Below, one piece after another: positions 1 to 10,132 of a DNA stretch of 41,022 bases. The position numbers and the translations under genes are program-made. The notes beneath the pieces were generated by a model that ran no database searches, was not told the DNA's origin, and saw only the letters and a program-made list of their open reading frames with translations. The stretch is from Hyphococcus sp. (GTDB lineage Bacteria; Pseudomonadota; Alphaproteobacteria; Caulobacterales; Parvularculaceae), in NCBI GenBank assembly GCA_021776315.1, contig JAJFGD010000197.1, positions 1 to 41,022 of the forward strand, given 5' to 3'. How positions within the stretch are numbered: position 1 is the stretch's first letter; every line of letters starts with the position of its first letter.

Positions 1-512
1 CCCATATTGGTCCAGCTTTTCCCACCATCAGTGGACTTATAGACACCATCACCAAAGGCGACGGATCGCTGTGAATTGTTTTCGCCAGTGCCAACCCAAA
101 TGACTTTGTCGTCTGAAGGCGCAATCTCGACGACACCGATCGCGAAAACATCCTCATTATCAAAAATTGGGGCCCAAGTGACGCCAGCATTCTTTGTACG
201 CCACAATCCACCTGATGCCGTCGCCGCCAAATAATCATGATGTCCCGTCGAAAAGAACGCAAAGTCCGAAATACGACCTGATGGATAAGCTGGCCCGATT
301 AGTCTGAGCGGTAGAGATGCAAGCATGCTGGTCTCAGCCTCTTCAGTAGATTGCGAGGACGCAAAAGACATGAGCCCAACACTTATGCCCAACACCCCAA
401 TAACAATTGCCAGAACTGTTTTCTTACGTAGCCACTGCATCACCCGCGCTCCCAATCTGAGATTATTTTTCAATCGTAGGTTTATTGAAGATCGCACAAA
501 ACGCAAATTCAT
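1..512 (-). CDS. BNR/sortilin (VPS10-like) beta-propeller protein, N-terminal part, truncated by the window edge
   Basis: Reverse translation from the cat at 510-512 gives MNLRFVRSSIN...MQWLRKKTVLAIVIGVLGISVGL...LRLIGPAYPSGRISDFAFFSTGHHDYLAATASGGLWRTKNAGVTWAPIFDNEDVFAIGVVEIAPSDDKVIWVGTGENNSQRSVAFGDGVYKSTDGGKSWTNMG. It has a signal/TM segment followed by BNR-like repeats (GGLWRTKNAGVTW, GVYKSTDGGKSW). An alternative start is at 440. Confidence 0.8.
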   Translation of the reverse strand, partial: MNLRFVRSSINLRLKNNLRLGARVMQWLRKKTVLAIVIGVLGISVGLMSFASSQSTEEAETSMLASLPLRLIGPAYPSGRISDFAFFSTGHHDYLAATASGGLWRTKNAGVTWAPIFDNEDVFAIGVVEIAPSDDKVIWVGTGENNSQRSVAFGDGVYKSTDGGKSWTNM

Positions 513-705
513 CCGTTGATCAGTGGTGAAATTCCGCACTGCGGTGCAATATTTTTCATCGCCCTGTGACAGTCGAAATTTCTATTTGCAATATCTTAAA
601 TACATCTTTAAGCATTTGTCATGAATCACTTGTGATGAAGAGCGGGGGAGACAAAAACAACGCCACCGCTATCCCATTCACGATGGGAGACAGGAAGATT
701 GTATC

Positions 706-1953
706 ATGTCTATTGTCCGTCACGCCCTGAACAAGAGTCCAATATTTTCCCACCAGAAATTTTTCGCACCGACCCTTATTGCCGTCGCCGCAACCATGTT
801 GATGCCGGCTACCGCCGATGAAATCCATCTCGATCTCAACGGCGACATCCGATATCGGTTCGAACATGTTGAGAAATCTAAATTCGATAAAGACGCAAAC
901 GGTAATTCGTTGCGTTTACGGCTGAGCGGCGGCGCAGACCTATATGAATGGGCATCGATCTTAGTTGAGGGCGAACATATTTCACATCTTGGTGCCTTTC
1001 GCGCCTATGATACCGTGAATGGCTTAACTGATTTTCCTAAAATCGCTGATCCTGAAGCCACTGAGCTGAACAGGGCTCAGCTAGAATTGCGATGGAGCGA
1101 TCGCGCCACCATAACGATTGGTCGACAACGTATCATCCATGACAATGCACGCTTCATTGGCAATGTAGGGTTTCGTCAAAACGAACAAACCTATGACGGG
1201 GTAAGAGTGGCGGCGTGCCCCGAGCTAAAATTTTGCATAGACTATGCCTATATTGGAAAAGTTCACCGTATATTTGGCGATCAAAGCCAGTTGGGAGAAT
1301 TTGAAGGCACGTCACATGTCGCCCATGCATTTTTGGATGTCAGTAATAAGACCCAGTTCTCTCCCTATTTATATTTTCTTGACTTGGGTGATGCCTCAAC
1401 CAGCTCTACGGCTACAATTGGCGGCCGACTTAAAAATGAATTTTCGCTTCGCCATCATAGTGAATTGATGGTGGCTTTCGAGGGTGCCCGTCAGTCGGCC
1501 TATGGTGACAATCCTCAACCGCGGTCATTGGGATATGTGGCGGGTGAGATCACCTTTCACCATTCCAATTATGTGATTGAGGCAGCCTATGAACACTTGG
1601 GTGGCGACGGTCTTTCAGGATTTGCAACGCCGCTTGCAACTTTACATGCTTTTCAAGGTTTCGCTGATCTATTCCTTACCCCGCCGCCTGATGGGTTGCG
1701 CGATATCCATGCCGCCATTGAGTTCGAAATTCCCACTCATGATTTGTTTTCAGAAGCCAAAGCCGAACTTTTGCTGCATCATTTTACAAGCATTAAAAAT
1801 GCACGCACCTTCGGGGATGAAATTGATTTTGCCATCCATACAAAACTGTCAAAAGAAATGGCGATGGATCTCACCATCGCGAAATTCTTTTCGAGCACTT
1901 ATGAAAAACCAGATGTCTTCGAAATCGCAATTTCCATTGGATATGTGTTTTGA
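706..1953 (+). CDS. Outer-membrane beta-barrel protein resembling the alginate-export/porin family
   Basis: 415 aa ORF with signal peptide (..TLIAVAATMLMPATADE), alternating beta-strand pattern, 'DIRYRFEHVE', 'ITIGRQRIIHDNARFIGNVGFRQNEQTYDGVRV' and a C-terminal aromatic residue (..GYVF). Confidence 0.65.
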   Translation: MSIVRHALNKSPIFSHQKFFAPTLIAVAATMLMPATADEIHLDLNGDIRYRFEHVEKSKFDKDANGNSLRLRLSGGADLYEWASILVEGEHISHLGAFRAYDTVNGLTDFPKIADPEATELNRAQLELRWSDRATITIGRQRIIHDNARFIGNVGFRQNEQTYDGVRVAACPELKFCIDYAYIGKVHRIFGDQSQLGEFEGTSHVAHAFLDVSNKTQFSPYLYFLDLGDASTSSTATIGGRLKNEFSLRHHSELMVAFEGARQSAYGDNPQPRSLGYVAGEITFHHSNYVIEAAYEHLGGDGLSGFATPLATLHAFQGFADLFLTPPPDGLRDIHAAIEFEIPTHDLFSEAKAELLLHHFTSIKNARTFGDEIDFAIHTKLSKEMAMDLTIAKFFSSTYEKPDVFEIAISIGYVF

Positions 1954-2002
1954 CACCATCCAAAGGGAACAAAGACCCAAAACGCGGGGCTACCGCAACA
2001 GA

Positions 2003-2923
2003 TCAAAACTTCGTGATGCTGGCGTGTTTGCTCTCTAGCTGCGCGCGGATTTCGCGGAAAGCTTTACCATATTTATAAAATGGCAAACGCGGATGCAGGT
2101 GATGCACAAGGTGATAATTTTGAAACAGAAAGATCGCCGTCATAAAATTGTGGACGATCTTGTTGTCTGAAATGAGAACGTTGCTCGCTTGATAACGCTC
2201 TTTACCCGTGTGCGGGTGGTGCACCACAAAAGCAAACAGGAATGCCAACACCGGCATCGCGAGCAGTGCGGGCAAAACCCACAGCATGAACACCTCAACG
2301 CCATAGCCAAAATAAACCGCAACCCCAATCGCAGCGAGCCATAACAAACGCGTCCCGTAAATCGTCGCCATGGTACGCTTTTTGACTAATCCCAATTTTG
2401 CCAAGCGTTGCAGGGTGATTTCATAGCCGAGCAATAATGTGGAACAGCGAGCCAAAACACCAAGGCGCGTCTTGCGCGCAAACCACATGTCGCAATCCAA
2501 TGTTGGATGATTGGTGGACCGATGATGGGAGAAATGGACCGCGCGAAAGGCTGGCAATGGTAAAAACATCCAAAAATTGCCCACATGGCCAATCAATTCG
2601 TTTAGCCATCGCCAATTTGTATCGGCACCGGAAATATTTGCATGCACGGCCTCGTGATTGATGTGTTCGAGGTAATACAAAACAACAATAGAGATCACAG
2701 TGCCGACCCAAAGAGGGATCGCACCCGAAACCGCCAGCCAAACATTAGCGCCACCGGCAATCATTAGCGCGAAAAACACGCCAATCGATGTCCACGCAAC
2801 GCCGCAGGCACCCAAATGACTTCGGGCCGGTTCAGATTGTGCCGCCTCAGATGGATGCGGTGTGATGTCAGTCAAAATTGTCATTAACGAAATTTTAACG
2901 AAATATCCCCGTTTCGCAACCAC
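2003..2923 (-). CDS. Fatty acid desaturase family membrane protein (start probably near 2884)
   Basis: Histidine boxes HINHEAVH, HFSHHRSTNH and HLVHHLHP with several TM segments. Confidence 0.85.
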   Translation of the reverse strand: MVAKRGYFVKISLMTILTDITPHPSEAAQSEPARSHLGACGVAWTSIGVFFALMIAGGANVWLAVSGAIPLWVGTVISIVVLYYLEHINHEAVHANISGADTNWRWLNELIGHVGNFWMFLPLPAFRAVHFSHHRSTNHPTLDCDMWFARKTRLGVLARCSTLLLGYEITLQRLAKLGLVKKRTMATIYGTRLLWLAAIGVAVYFGYGVEVFMLWVLPALLAMPVLAFLFAFVVHHPHTGKERYQASNVLISDNKIVHNFMTAIFLFQNYHLVHHLHPRLPFYKYGKAFREIRAQLESKHASITKF

Positions 2924-3050
2924 TTAGTGACGTCTTTCGATCACGATTTATCGGGTTAAACCGGCATTAAAAGTCGATAGATCGTTAAGCATGCGAACCG
3001 GTCCTTAACGTTCTGGCGTTACGACGTAATGGGGAGCTAGGCGCCATCGA

Positions 3051-4496
3051 ATGACGACGAATTCGGATCAACCTCGCGGTTTCATCATGCCGAGCGTTTA
3101 TAAGGCGCTTTTCGGCACGTTTCCCCGTGAAATGATGAATTGGTGGCGGGTCGCATTTTCTGACCCAAATACCGAGCGCGAATTCCAGAAATATCTTGTT
3201 TCAAACGATTTGCCGAAAGAACGTCTGGTCAACATGCTGTTGATTGTTGGCTATGCGTTATTCGCCATTCTCGACATCATTGCGGTGCGTGAACAGCTGA
3301 CGGAAATTTTGGTGATCCGCCTGGCTATCTGTACGCCATTAGCGCTGGCCATCACGGCCCTCACTTATGTAGATCGCGTCAAACCCTATTTCCAATTGGT
3401 GACCGCCTTTGTGGTCATCCTTGGATCTATGTCCATCGTTGTCATGATTGGCATGATGCCCCCTGGTGAAGGGCCGGCTTATATTGTCGGCATTTTGACC
3501 GTGCTTATCGTTTATTCTTGTTTGCAAAGATTGTATTTCCCCCTCGCCGCAGCAATCTACATTACAATTTTTGCTTCCTACTCCCTGACGATTACGGTGA
3601 TTACGCCAAAGACCGGCGCTGAAATTGCGGCAGGTCATTTTTTCATGACGGTGATCACGGCTACCGCCTTCATTACCTGTTTCATTCAAGAAGCACGGGC
3701 ACGCATCGACTATTACCGTCAATGCCAACGTGAACAGGATGCCAAATTTATTGAGGAACTACTGATCGAGGCTACGGCCGCTGACCGCTCCAAAATCAGC
3801 TTCCTGTCCATATTAAGTCACGAGCTACGCACCCCATTGCACCAAATTGTTGGATTCTCAGAGGTTGTGAAAAACCAGTTTGTAGCAATCGCAGACACCA
3901 ACACCGGAGAATATTTGGATGAAATCCATTCATCTGCAACTGGTCTGTTGAAATCGATTAGTAAAATGCTGCGCTATGCAGATGCCACTGCGGGCAAGAT
4001 TTCTTATGAAATTTTGAGTTGTTCTCCGGAATATCTAATGGAAATGGTCATGGACCAAGTCCGCAGCAAAGCTGAAATGGCCAATATTACGATACAAACA
4101 GCCGATATGGAGCATACAAAACTTAGCATTGATCATCTGCATACGGTATATGCGCTAAGCCAGCTTATTGAAAATGCGATCGTTGCGTCAGAGCCTGGAT
4201 CGGCCATCACAATTGCCGGTGCCCTTGATGAGCGCGGGAAATATCAACTCGACATCATCGATCAGGGTTGTGGCATGAGTGATGAGCAAGTCGACACTGC
4301 CTTTGCACCATTCTCTCAAACCGAAGATGTGAAAACACGCAGCATGGAAGGCGTGGGTCTTGGTTTGACCTTATCCAAGAAAATCCTTGATGGACAAGAC
4401 GCTGAGCTTGAACTGAAATCTGAGATTGGCGTCGGCACTACGGTGAGTGTCATCTTCCCCATTGAAGTCTCAAAAGAGGCCGCGCAATCCGGTTAA
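3051..4496 (+). CDS. Membrane sensor histidine kinase
   Basis: Multiple N-terminal TM segments, H-box 'ILSHELRTPLHQIVGFSEV', and N/G boxes 'QLIENAIVASEPG', 'DQGCGMSDEQ', 'GVGLGLTLSKKI'. Confidence 0.92.
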   Translation: MTTNSDQPRGFIMPSVYKALFGTFPREMMNWWRVAFSDPNTEREFQKYLVSNDLPKERLVNMLLIVGYALFAILDIIAVREQLTEILVIRLAICTPLALAITALTYVDRVKPYFQLVTAFVVILGSMSIVVMIGMMPPGEGPAYIVGILTVLIVYSCLQRLYFPLAAAIYITIFASYSLTITVITPKTGAEIAAGHFFMTVITATAFITCFIQEARARIDYYRQCQREQDAKFIEELLIEATAADRSKISFLSILSHELRTPLHQIVGFSEVVKNQFVAIADTNTGEYLDEIHSSATGLLKSISKMLRYADATAGKISYEILSCSPEYLMEMVMDQVRSKAEMANITIQTADMEHTKLSIDHLHTVYALSQLIENAIVASEPGSAITIAGALDERGKYQLDIIDQGCGMSDEQVDTAFAPFSQTEDVKTRSMEGVGLGLTLSKKILDGQDAELELKSEIGVGTTVSVIFPIEVSKEAAQSG

Positions 4497-4553
4497 GCCA
4501 CCGCGAAACCTCTTCGCCAGCCTCGCGGTCAAAATAGCGGTTTGGCAAGGTGA

Positions 4554-5993
4554 TTATTTCGGCTTTTCAACAATCAAGAAATAGATCGCGTTCATCGGAT
4601 CCTGTTCAATCGTGACAATCCCGCCCGGTGCTTCGCTCGCCATGGCACGCATTTCCGTTTCATTGCGGAAATAAAGCGTCCAATCGAGAATATATTCCAT
4701 CGGCCATAATGTGCCGGTGCGCAAATCATTGACGTTGCCGATGATCAACTTGCCGCCTGGCTTTAGGAATTCATACATGCGGTGAACAAAACGCATAGCC
4801 AATAATGGGTTTAGATAATCCACAAGACCAGATGAATAGATGATGTCTTGCTCAACCAAATGCGCCCGCATTGGCGATGCGTTGAGCATATCCCGAAATG
4901 AAATATTCAGTGCAGAGACGTTTAAGGCACCGCCAGCACCAATATTCGCGGTCTTGTCCAAAGCATAATTCAGCGCCTCAGATTCTTGATCAACAAGTGT
5001 TGCGTGCCACTTAATACCGCCGCTTGCTTTGACCAAGGGTTCAAGTTCACGAGCCGGGCCGGAGCCGATACTCATAATCTTAAATTCATTGCGATCAGTT
5101 TCGGCTGCTGCGTGGTTTAATATGATATCCGCCAATGCCCGCATGCGCGTGACAATCGGCTGGCCCGCAACGACGCCTAACATGTGCAGAAACTTTGCAT
5201 GCATGCTGTCGCCTTCAGGCACACCGTCATACATGTAATTCATGATACGGAAATCGCCCGGATAGCCCATGGGCTTAAAATAACTGCGCCCCCAGCTATT
5301 GCCGGTGGTTAGCTTCCGCGTAATCACCCGTTCCGTATATTGTTTAAGGACTTTTCGTTGTGCCTTATCCTTATGGATTGGAATGACGAGGTCATTGCCT
5401 TCGACCAGTAGAGACTGCCAAGCCGGCGTTGCCCCTTCGGTGAGCTCCATAATAATTTCATTGACAGCTTTATCGTCAAGTTTGCCTTCAATCGGTGTCA
5501 AATGACGATCGATATGCTCAAGATATCCACCGATAAATGACAAAACATCGGCGCAAAAACTTTTATATTCCGTCGACGGTGCCGCCTGTTCTACGCCCTC
5601 ATCAGCAAAACCATAGGCAAGCGCACCGGCATTTTTCCGGACCAAGTCATTGAGCGGAAAGCTGACATCATCGAGGGAGAGCCCGATGATCAAATTACCG
5701 CGATCCAAACCTGTTCTGGCCATGCGGGCGCGGGCGCTAAAAATTTCACGCCCATATTGCGTTAGGCGTAAGACGCCGCGCCCATCACCTTCAATTGCCA
5801 TCTCTTCTGGCAAAAAATCGCGAGTGCGGCAGCCGGCACCGGTGGCGCTAATATTATCGAGCAAAAATTCACGATCGTCGAACCAAACGCTGGGCGGTGC
5901 GCCCGCAAATAATTTGCGCGCAGCATGACGTTCGGGGCGAAAAAATCGCGCCCGTCCTGATGCCCCCGATAGATTCTCGTAATGCTCAGACAT
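4554..5993 (-). CDS. PilZ domain - SAM-dependent methyltransferase fusion
   Basis: N-terminal PilZ motifs RHAAR (RxxxR) and DNISATGAG ([DN]xSxxG). C-terminal class I methyltransferase region 'EFKIMSIGSGPARELEPL...LVDQESEALNYA...DIIYSSGLVDYLNPLLAMRFVHRMYEFLKPGGKLIIGNV'. Confidence 0.8.
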   Translation of the reverse strand: MSEHYENLSGASGRARFFRPERHAARKLFAGAPPSVWFDDREFLLDNISATGAGCRTRDFLPEEMAIEGDGRGVLRLTQYGREIFSARARMARTGLDRGNLIIGLSLDDVSFPLNDLVRKNAGALAYGFADEGVEQAAPSTEYKSFCADVLSFIGGYLEHIDRHLTPIEGKLDDKAVNEIIMELTEGATPAWQSLLVEGNDLVIPIHKDKAQRKVLKQYTERVITRKLTTGNSWGRSYFKPMGYPGDFRIMNYMYDGVPEGDSMHAKFLHMLGVVAGQPIVTRMRALADIILNHAAAETDRNEFKIMSIGSGPARELEPLVKASGGIKWHATLVDQESEALNYALDKTANIGAGGALNVSALNISFRDMLNASPMRAHLVEQDIIYSSGLVDYLNPLLAMRFVHRMYEFLKPGGKLIIGNVNDLRTGTLWPMEYILDWTLYFRNETEMRAMASEAPGGIVTIEQDPMNAIYFLIVEKPK

Positions 5994-6217
5994 AAACCAA
6001 ACAACTCATCTGCTTTCCTGGGGATTAATTATCCCTAACAAAACGTAAAGATCAATGCTGAGTGCGAATTTTATGCATAAAAACAAAAAGTTAACAGAAT
6101 TTCGGCAAGTAACGTGGGCGCTTTCAACGGTCCACAGCTTGACGAATTGCTTTTACAAACAGCAATTTACACAATCTGTGCCTTGGGTTGCATTTTGGGA
6201 CGCAGACAACCTCGCGA

Positions 6218-8626
6218 CTAAGCCGCATCCTCGCCAACAAGGATTTCTCGCTTACCGGCATGGTTTGCCGGCGAGATAACGCCTTCTTCTTCCATCCGTT
6301 CGATCAAAGTCGCTGCGCGGTTGTACCCTATCTGGAGACGACGCTGCACATATGAAGTCGAGGCCTTACGATCCCGCAATACCACGGCAATCGCGCGGTC
6401 ATAAAGTGCGTCACCGGAGGATGTATTGCCGCCAATGTCGAAACCACCACCGCCCGCATCTTCCTCGCGCATTTCCGTAACTTCTTGAACGTAGTCTGGC
6501 GCGCCCTGCTTCTTCAGGAACTTCACGATTTTTTCGACTTCGTCATCGGACACGAACGCACCATGGACACGGCGCAATCGACCACCGCCGGCCATATGCA
6601 GCATGTCACCTTGGCCGAGCAATTGTTCTGCACCTTGCTCACCAAGAATTGTCCGCGAGTCGATCTTTGACGTGACCTGGAATGAAATCCGGGTCGGGAA
6701 GTTGGCCTTAATCGTCCCTGTGATGACATCAACGGAGGGACGCTGTGTTGCCATGATCAAATGGATCCCAGCGGCACGGGCCATTTGTGCCAAACGTTGG
6801 ACCATGCCTTCAATATCTTTGCCGGCGACCATCATCAGATCGGCGACTTCATCAATCACCACAACAATACATGGCATTGCTTCATATTCGAGCTCGTCGG
6901 TTTCATAAACGGGCTCGCCTGTTTCCTCTTCATAACCCGTATGCACTGTACGGGAGAGGACTTCGCCGTTTTCTTCCGCTTCCATGATGCGCGAATTGAA
7001 GCCTTCAATATTGCGCACACCAACTTTTGACATCCTGCGATAGCGCTCTTCCATTTCGCGCACTGTCCATTTCAATGCGACGACAGCTTTGCGAGGGTCA
7101 GTCACAACCGGTGCCAGCAGATGCGGAATACCTTCATAGACAGAAAGCTCGAGCATTTTAGGGTCTATCAAGATCAATTTACATTGATCCGGTGCCATTC
7201 GATAAAGCAGCGACAAGATCATGGTGTTGATTCCCACCGACTTACCCGAACCTGTTGTCCCGGCAATCAACAAATGGGGCATGCGCGCAAGGTCAGCAAA
7301 AGTTGGTTCACCGCCGATGCTTTTACCAAGCGCAAGGGTAAGGTCGCCGCGCGTGTTTTCATAATCACTAGCGCCCAATAGCTCGCGCAGGTAAACCATT
7401 TCTCTGTCTTGGTTTGGCAGTTCAATACCAATGACATTGCGCCCTGGCACAACCGCAACACGACAAGCAACCGCGCTCATTGAGCGTGCAATATCGTCAG
7501 CGAGACCAATGACACGGGATGATTTTATCCCCGCCGCCGGTTCCAATTCGTAAAGTGTGACAACGGGGCCGGGACGAACATTAATGATCTCACCGCGCAC
7601 ACCAAAATCCGATAATACATTTTCAAGCATGCGCGCATTTTGCTCTAGCGCTTCATCAGAAATAACAGTGCGATTAGACGCATTTGGTTTCGCCAAAAGA
7701 TTGAGCGGCGGCAATTCATAATCGCCAGCACTAAAGACGGGCAATACTGGCTGTGCTTCGCGACGCTCGCGTTTACTCTCCCGGGACTTGCCGTGTTTGC
7801 GGATGATTTTGCGTTTGCGCGATGGAGCCTTCAGAACGGTTTCGCCATCTTCATCTAATTCGTCATCTTCGTAATAGTCTTCGTCTTCCTCGTCGCCTTC
7901 TTCATATTCTTCTTCGTCTTCGCCCGCCTCACCGCGCAACGCATCATAGCGCTCCATAACGAAGTTATAGGTCACACAATATCCGTCCTCTAACGCCCAC
8001 CATGCTTCCATACAGCGCTCTTTTGTGAGCCCACAAACAATCGCATAAACGCCAATGGTCAGTACTGCGAATACCGCGCCGAAAACTTGGCTGCCTAAAG
8101 GCAAACCAACGGCCGCGACAATGTCCGTTGTTGCGCCAAGAACCCCATCGCCAATCAAACCACCAGGGCCAACCATAAAGGGCCAGGCTGCTGGTGTCGG
8201 CAATGCGGCAATCGCGGCTGCGCCAATCACAAGGGATACGGGAAACAAGATCAAGCGATGCCAGAATTCGCGAGGCGTTTCGTCTGGGGCACCGTTGAGC
8301 AAAGCAAAGCCGCCCCAAATAGTCATGGGCGCGACAAACAAAAACGCGCCGCCGCCGAAAAGTTGCAGCCATAGATCAGCAATCGCAGCGCCGGCCGCGC
8401 CGGCAATATTGCTGACCGGTGCCCCGGTCGCCGTATTGAAACTTGGGTCGCTGATTGAAAATGTCGCCAGCGCCGCGCCAAACCAAATTGCTAAGAGCAC
8501 GAGGGCAAGGCCACCAGCGCGCAACAGCACGTTGTGGGCCCAAAGGCGCACATTCTCCATGAGTTCTGAAAATTGGTCTCGGTTACGCGGAGACCGGCGG
8601 GCATAGGTTCTTTGGCGTCGCGACAT
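6218..8626 (-). CDS. ftsK: DNA translocase FtsK
   Basis: 4-TM N-terminus, acidic linker, Walker A '[22 protein letters not shown]', '[18 protein letters not shown]', and a C-terminal gamma-type winged helix '[35 protein letters not shown]'. Confidence 0.97.
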   Translation of the reverse strand: MSRRQRTYARRSPRNRDQFSELMENVRLWAHNVLLRAGGLALVLLAIWFGAALATFSISDPSFNTATGAPVSNIAGAAGAAIADLWLQLFGGGAFLFVAPMTIWGGFALLNGAPDETPREFWHRLILFPVSLVIGAAAIAALPTPAAWPFMVGPGGLIGDGVLGATTDIVAAVGLPLGSQVFGAVFAVLTIGVYAIVCGLTKERCMEAWWALEDGYCVTYNFVMERYDALRGEAGEDEEEYEEGDEEDEDYYEDDELDEDGETVLKAPSRKRKIIRKHGKSRESKRERREAQPVLPVFSAGDYELPPLNLLAKPNASNRTVISDEALEQNARMLENVLSDFGVRGEIINVRPGPVVTLYELEPAAGIKSSRVIGLADDIARSMSAVACRVAVVPGRNVIGIELPNQDREMVYLRELLGASDYENTRGDLTLALGKSIGGEPTFADLARMPHLLIAGTTGSGKSVGINTMILSLLYRMAPDQCKLILIDPKMLELSVYEGIPHLLAPVVTDPRKAVVALKWTVREMEERYRRMSKVGVRNIEGFNSRIMEAEENGEVLSRTVHTGYEEETGEPVYETDELEYEAMPCIVVVIDEVADLMMVAGKDIEGMVQRLAQMARAAGIHLIMATQRPSVDVITGTIKANFPTRISFQVTSKIDSRTILGEQGAEQLLGQGDMLHMAGGGRLRRVHGAFVSDDEVEKIVKFLKKQGAPDYVQEVTEMREEDAGGGGFDIGGNTSSGDALYDRAIAVVLRDRKASTSYVQRRLQIGYNRAATLIERMEEEGVISPANHAGKREILVGEDAA

Positions 8627-8686
8627 AATTCGATTACGGAACGTTAGGTTGCAATACAGGTTCCATTGAAGTTTTACATGTCGCGC

Positions 8687-8713
8687 AAAAAAAAGGGTTA
8701 ACGGGTATTAACC
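8687..8713 (-). terminator. Intrinsic terminator downstream of the ammonium transporter gene
   Basis: On the minus strand: GGTTAA-TACCCG-TTAACC followed by eight Ts. Perfect 6-bp stem, 6-nt loop, U-tract. Confidence 0.85.
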
Positions 8714-8722
8714 ATTCGCCAA

Positions 8723-9991
8723 TTAACGTGCACCCGCATTGGCAGGGTCATTTTCTGGCAACGCTTCAGAACGCAAGCGCGCACCAAGGGTGTATTTCAA
8801 GGCAATCCAGAAAAGCATGCTCAACGTAGCGGCAAAGGCCCCGATGGTGGCGGCACCAACGATCTGACCAACAAAGCTCGCATCGGGGTTGGCCCACGCC
8901 ACAACCACGATCCCCCACCCCCCACAAAAGAGATGAGTTGGGACAACCAGCCCAGCATCATCAATCTTGAAACGGTTCAAAAAGGGTGGGGCAACCGTCA
9001 CGATCACGCCACTCACGGCGCCAATCATCGTTGCCTGCCAAAGGGATGGGTGCAAAGGGTCGGCCGAAATCGCCACGAGCCCGCCCACAGCCGCACAAGA
9101 CGCTGAGACAAGCCCCACCCGCTTGTAAACGACCTGCGTCAGGAACAATGCAGCAAGCACCGCACTCGACGCCGCCAGCAATGCGGTGGTCACGATTTTT
9201 GCGATTGAGATCGCACCCTCTATCGTTGCGACCGTGTCGACTTTCGCCGCCATCACCACGAGGAGCGACAACCAAATTAATCCGGAACCGAAAGCAGTCA
9301 GGGGTAATGCCTCTGATGGGATGTGCCTCCCCCCCGCTTGAAGGTGGCGACCCGACCTGGGACCAACAACGGAAGCCGCCATTAATGCGGCGGCACCGCC
9401 CGTTATGTGAACGACGCCAGCACCGGCGAAATCATAAAAATTCCAGACGTAGTCGAGATAACCACCACCCCAAACCCAACCAGCGACAATGGGATAGATC
9501 AAACCAGCGAAAGCAGCGGTGAAGATTAGAAATGACCATAATTTCACCCGTTCGGAGATCGCGCTGGAGACAATAGCAGCACCAATACTCGCCAGAGCCA
9601 TTTGGAAAACCCAATGAACCCCGGACGGATAACCAAGGCTGAGCGGGTCTTCGTCATTTGGCCGCCAGGTCTGGAATTCCCCCAACAACCCACCAGCTTC
9701 GATCATATACATCAGATTATAACCGCTGATCCAAAAGGCGATGGTGCTGACGCAGACCATGCCCATCATCCGCAAACATACTGAAAATGTATGCTGAGGA
9801 CGCGCCAATCCCACATCCCGTAGGCCGAACGCAAAAACCACCATCAACGCCGCCAACGCACCCGCCAGCAAAAAGGCAGTATCGAGGACAAACCTGGCTG
9901 TATTGCTAGCCGCGACGATCTCCTGCGCAGTTGCGCCGGTAGTCGCCAACAGCACGGCAACAAACGTCAAAACGCTCAACTTGATGCGCAT
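8723..9991 (-). CDS. amt: Ammonium transporter (Amt/MEP/Rh family)
   Basis: The start at 9991 gives MRIKLSVLTFVAVLLATTGATAQ (signal). About 11 TM segments with 'GVHWVFQMALASIGAAIVSSAISERVK', 'DFAGAGVVHITGGAAALMAASVVGPR'. The provided ORF start at 10084 is likely an over-extension. Confidence 0.93.
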   Translation of the reverse strand: MRIKLSVLTFVAVLLATTGATAQEIVAASNTARFVLDTAFLLAGALAALMVVFAFGLRDVGLARPQHTFSVCLRMMGMVCVSTIAFWISGYNLMYMIEAGGLLGEFQTWRPNDEDPLSLGYPSGVHWVFQMALASIGAAIVSSAISERVKLWSFLIFTAAFAGLIYPIVAGWVWGGGYLDYVWNFYDFAGAGVVHITGGAAALMAASVVGPRSGRHLQAGGRHIPSEALPLTAFGSGLIWLSLLVVMAAKVDTVATIEGAISIAKIVTTALLAASSAVLAALFLTQVVYKRVGLVSASCAAVGGLVAISADPLHPSLWQATMIGAVSGVIVTVAPPFLNRFKIDDAGLVVPTHLFCGGWGIVVVAWANPDASFVGQIVGAATIGAFAATLSMLFWIALKYTLGARLRSEALPENDPANAGAR

Positions 9992-10132
9992 AGCCCAATT
10001 CTCCAATGCAAATGCCGGCCCTTGAATTTCTGGCTTGTTCCTAATGCCGCGCTTTTCGCCGCAGCCGCAAGCGCTGTTTCGCAAGTAATTGATCTAGACC
10101 TGCCCACCCTAACGCGCGAAACTTGTCAGCCT

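Noticed and set aside
4499-4528. ACCGCGA...TCGCGGT hairpin between the convergent histidine kinase and PilZ genes
   Set aside because: 7-bp arms with a long loop and no U-tract on either strand; too weak to call a terminator.
8055-8606. 183-aa plus-strand ORF
   Set aside because: Fully antisense to the confidently assigned ftsK; composition (A/P/K-rich) is typical of a shadow ORF in GC-biased coding sequence.
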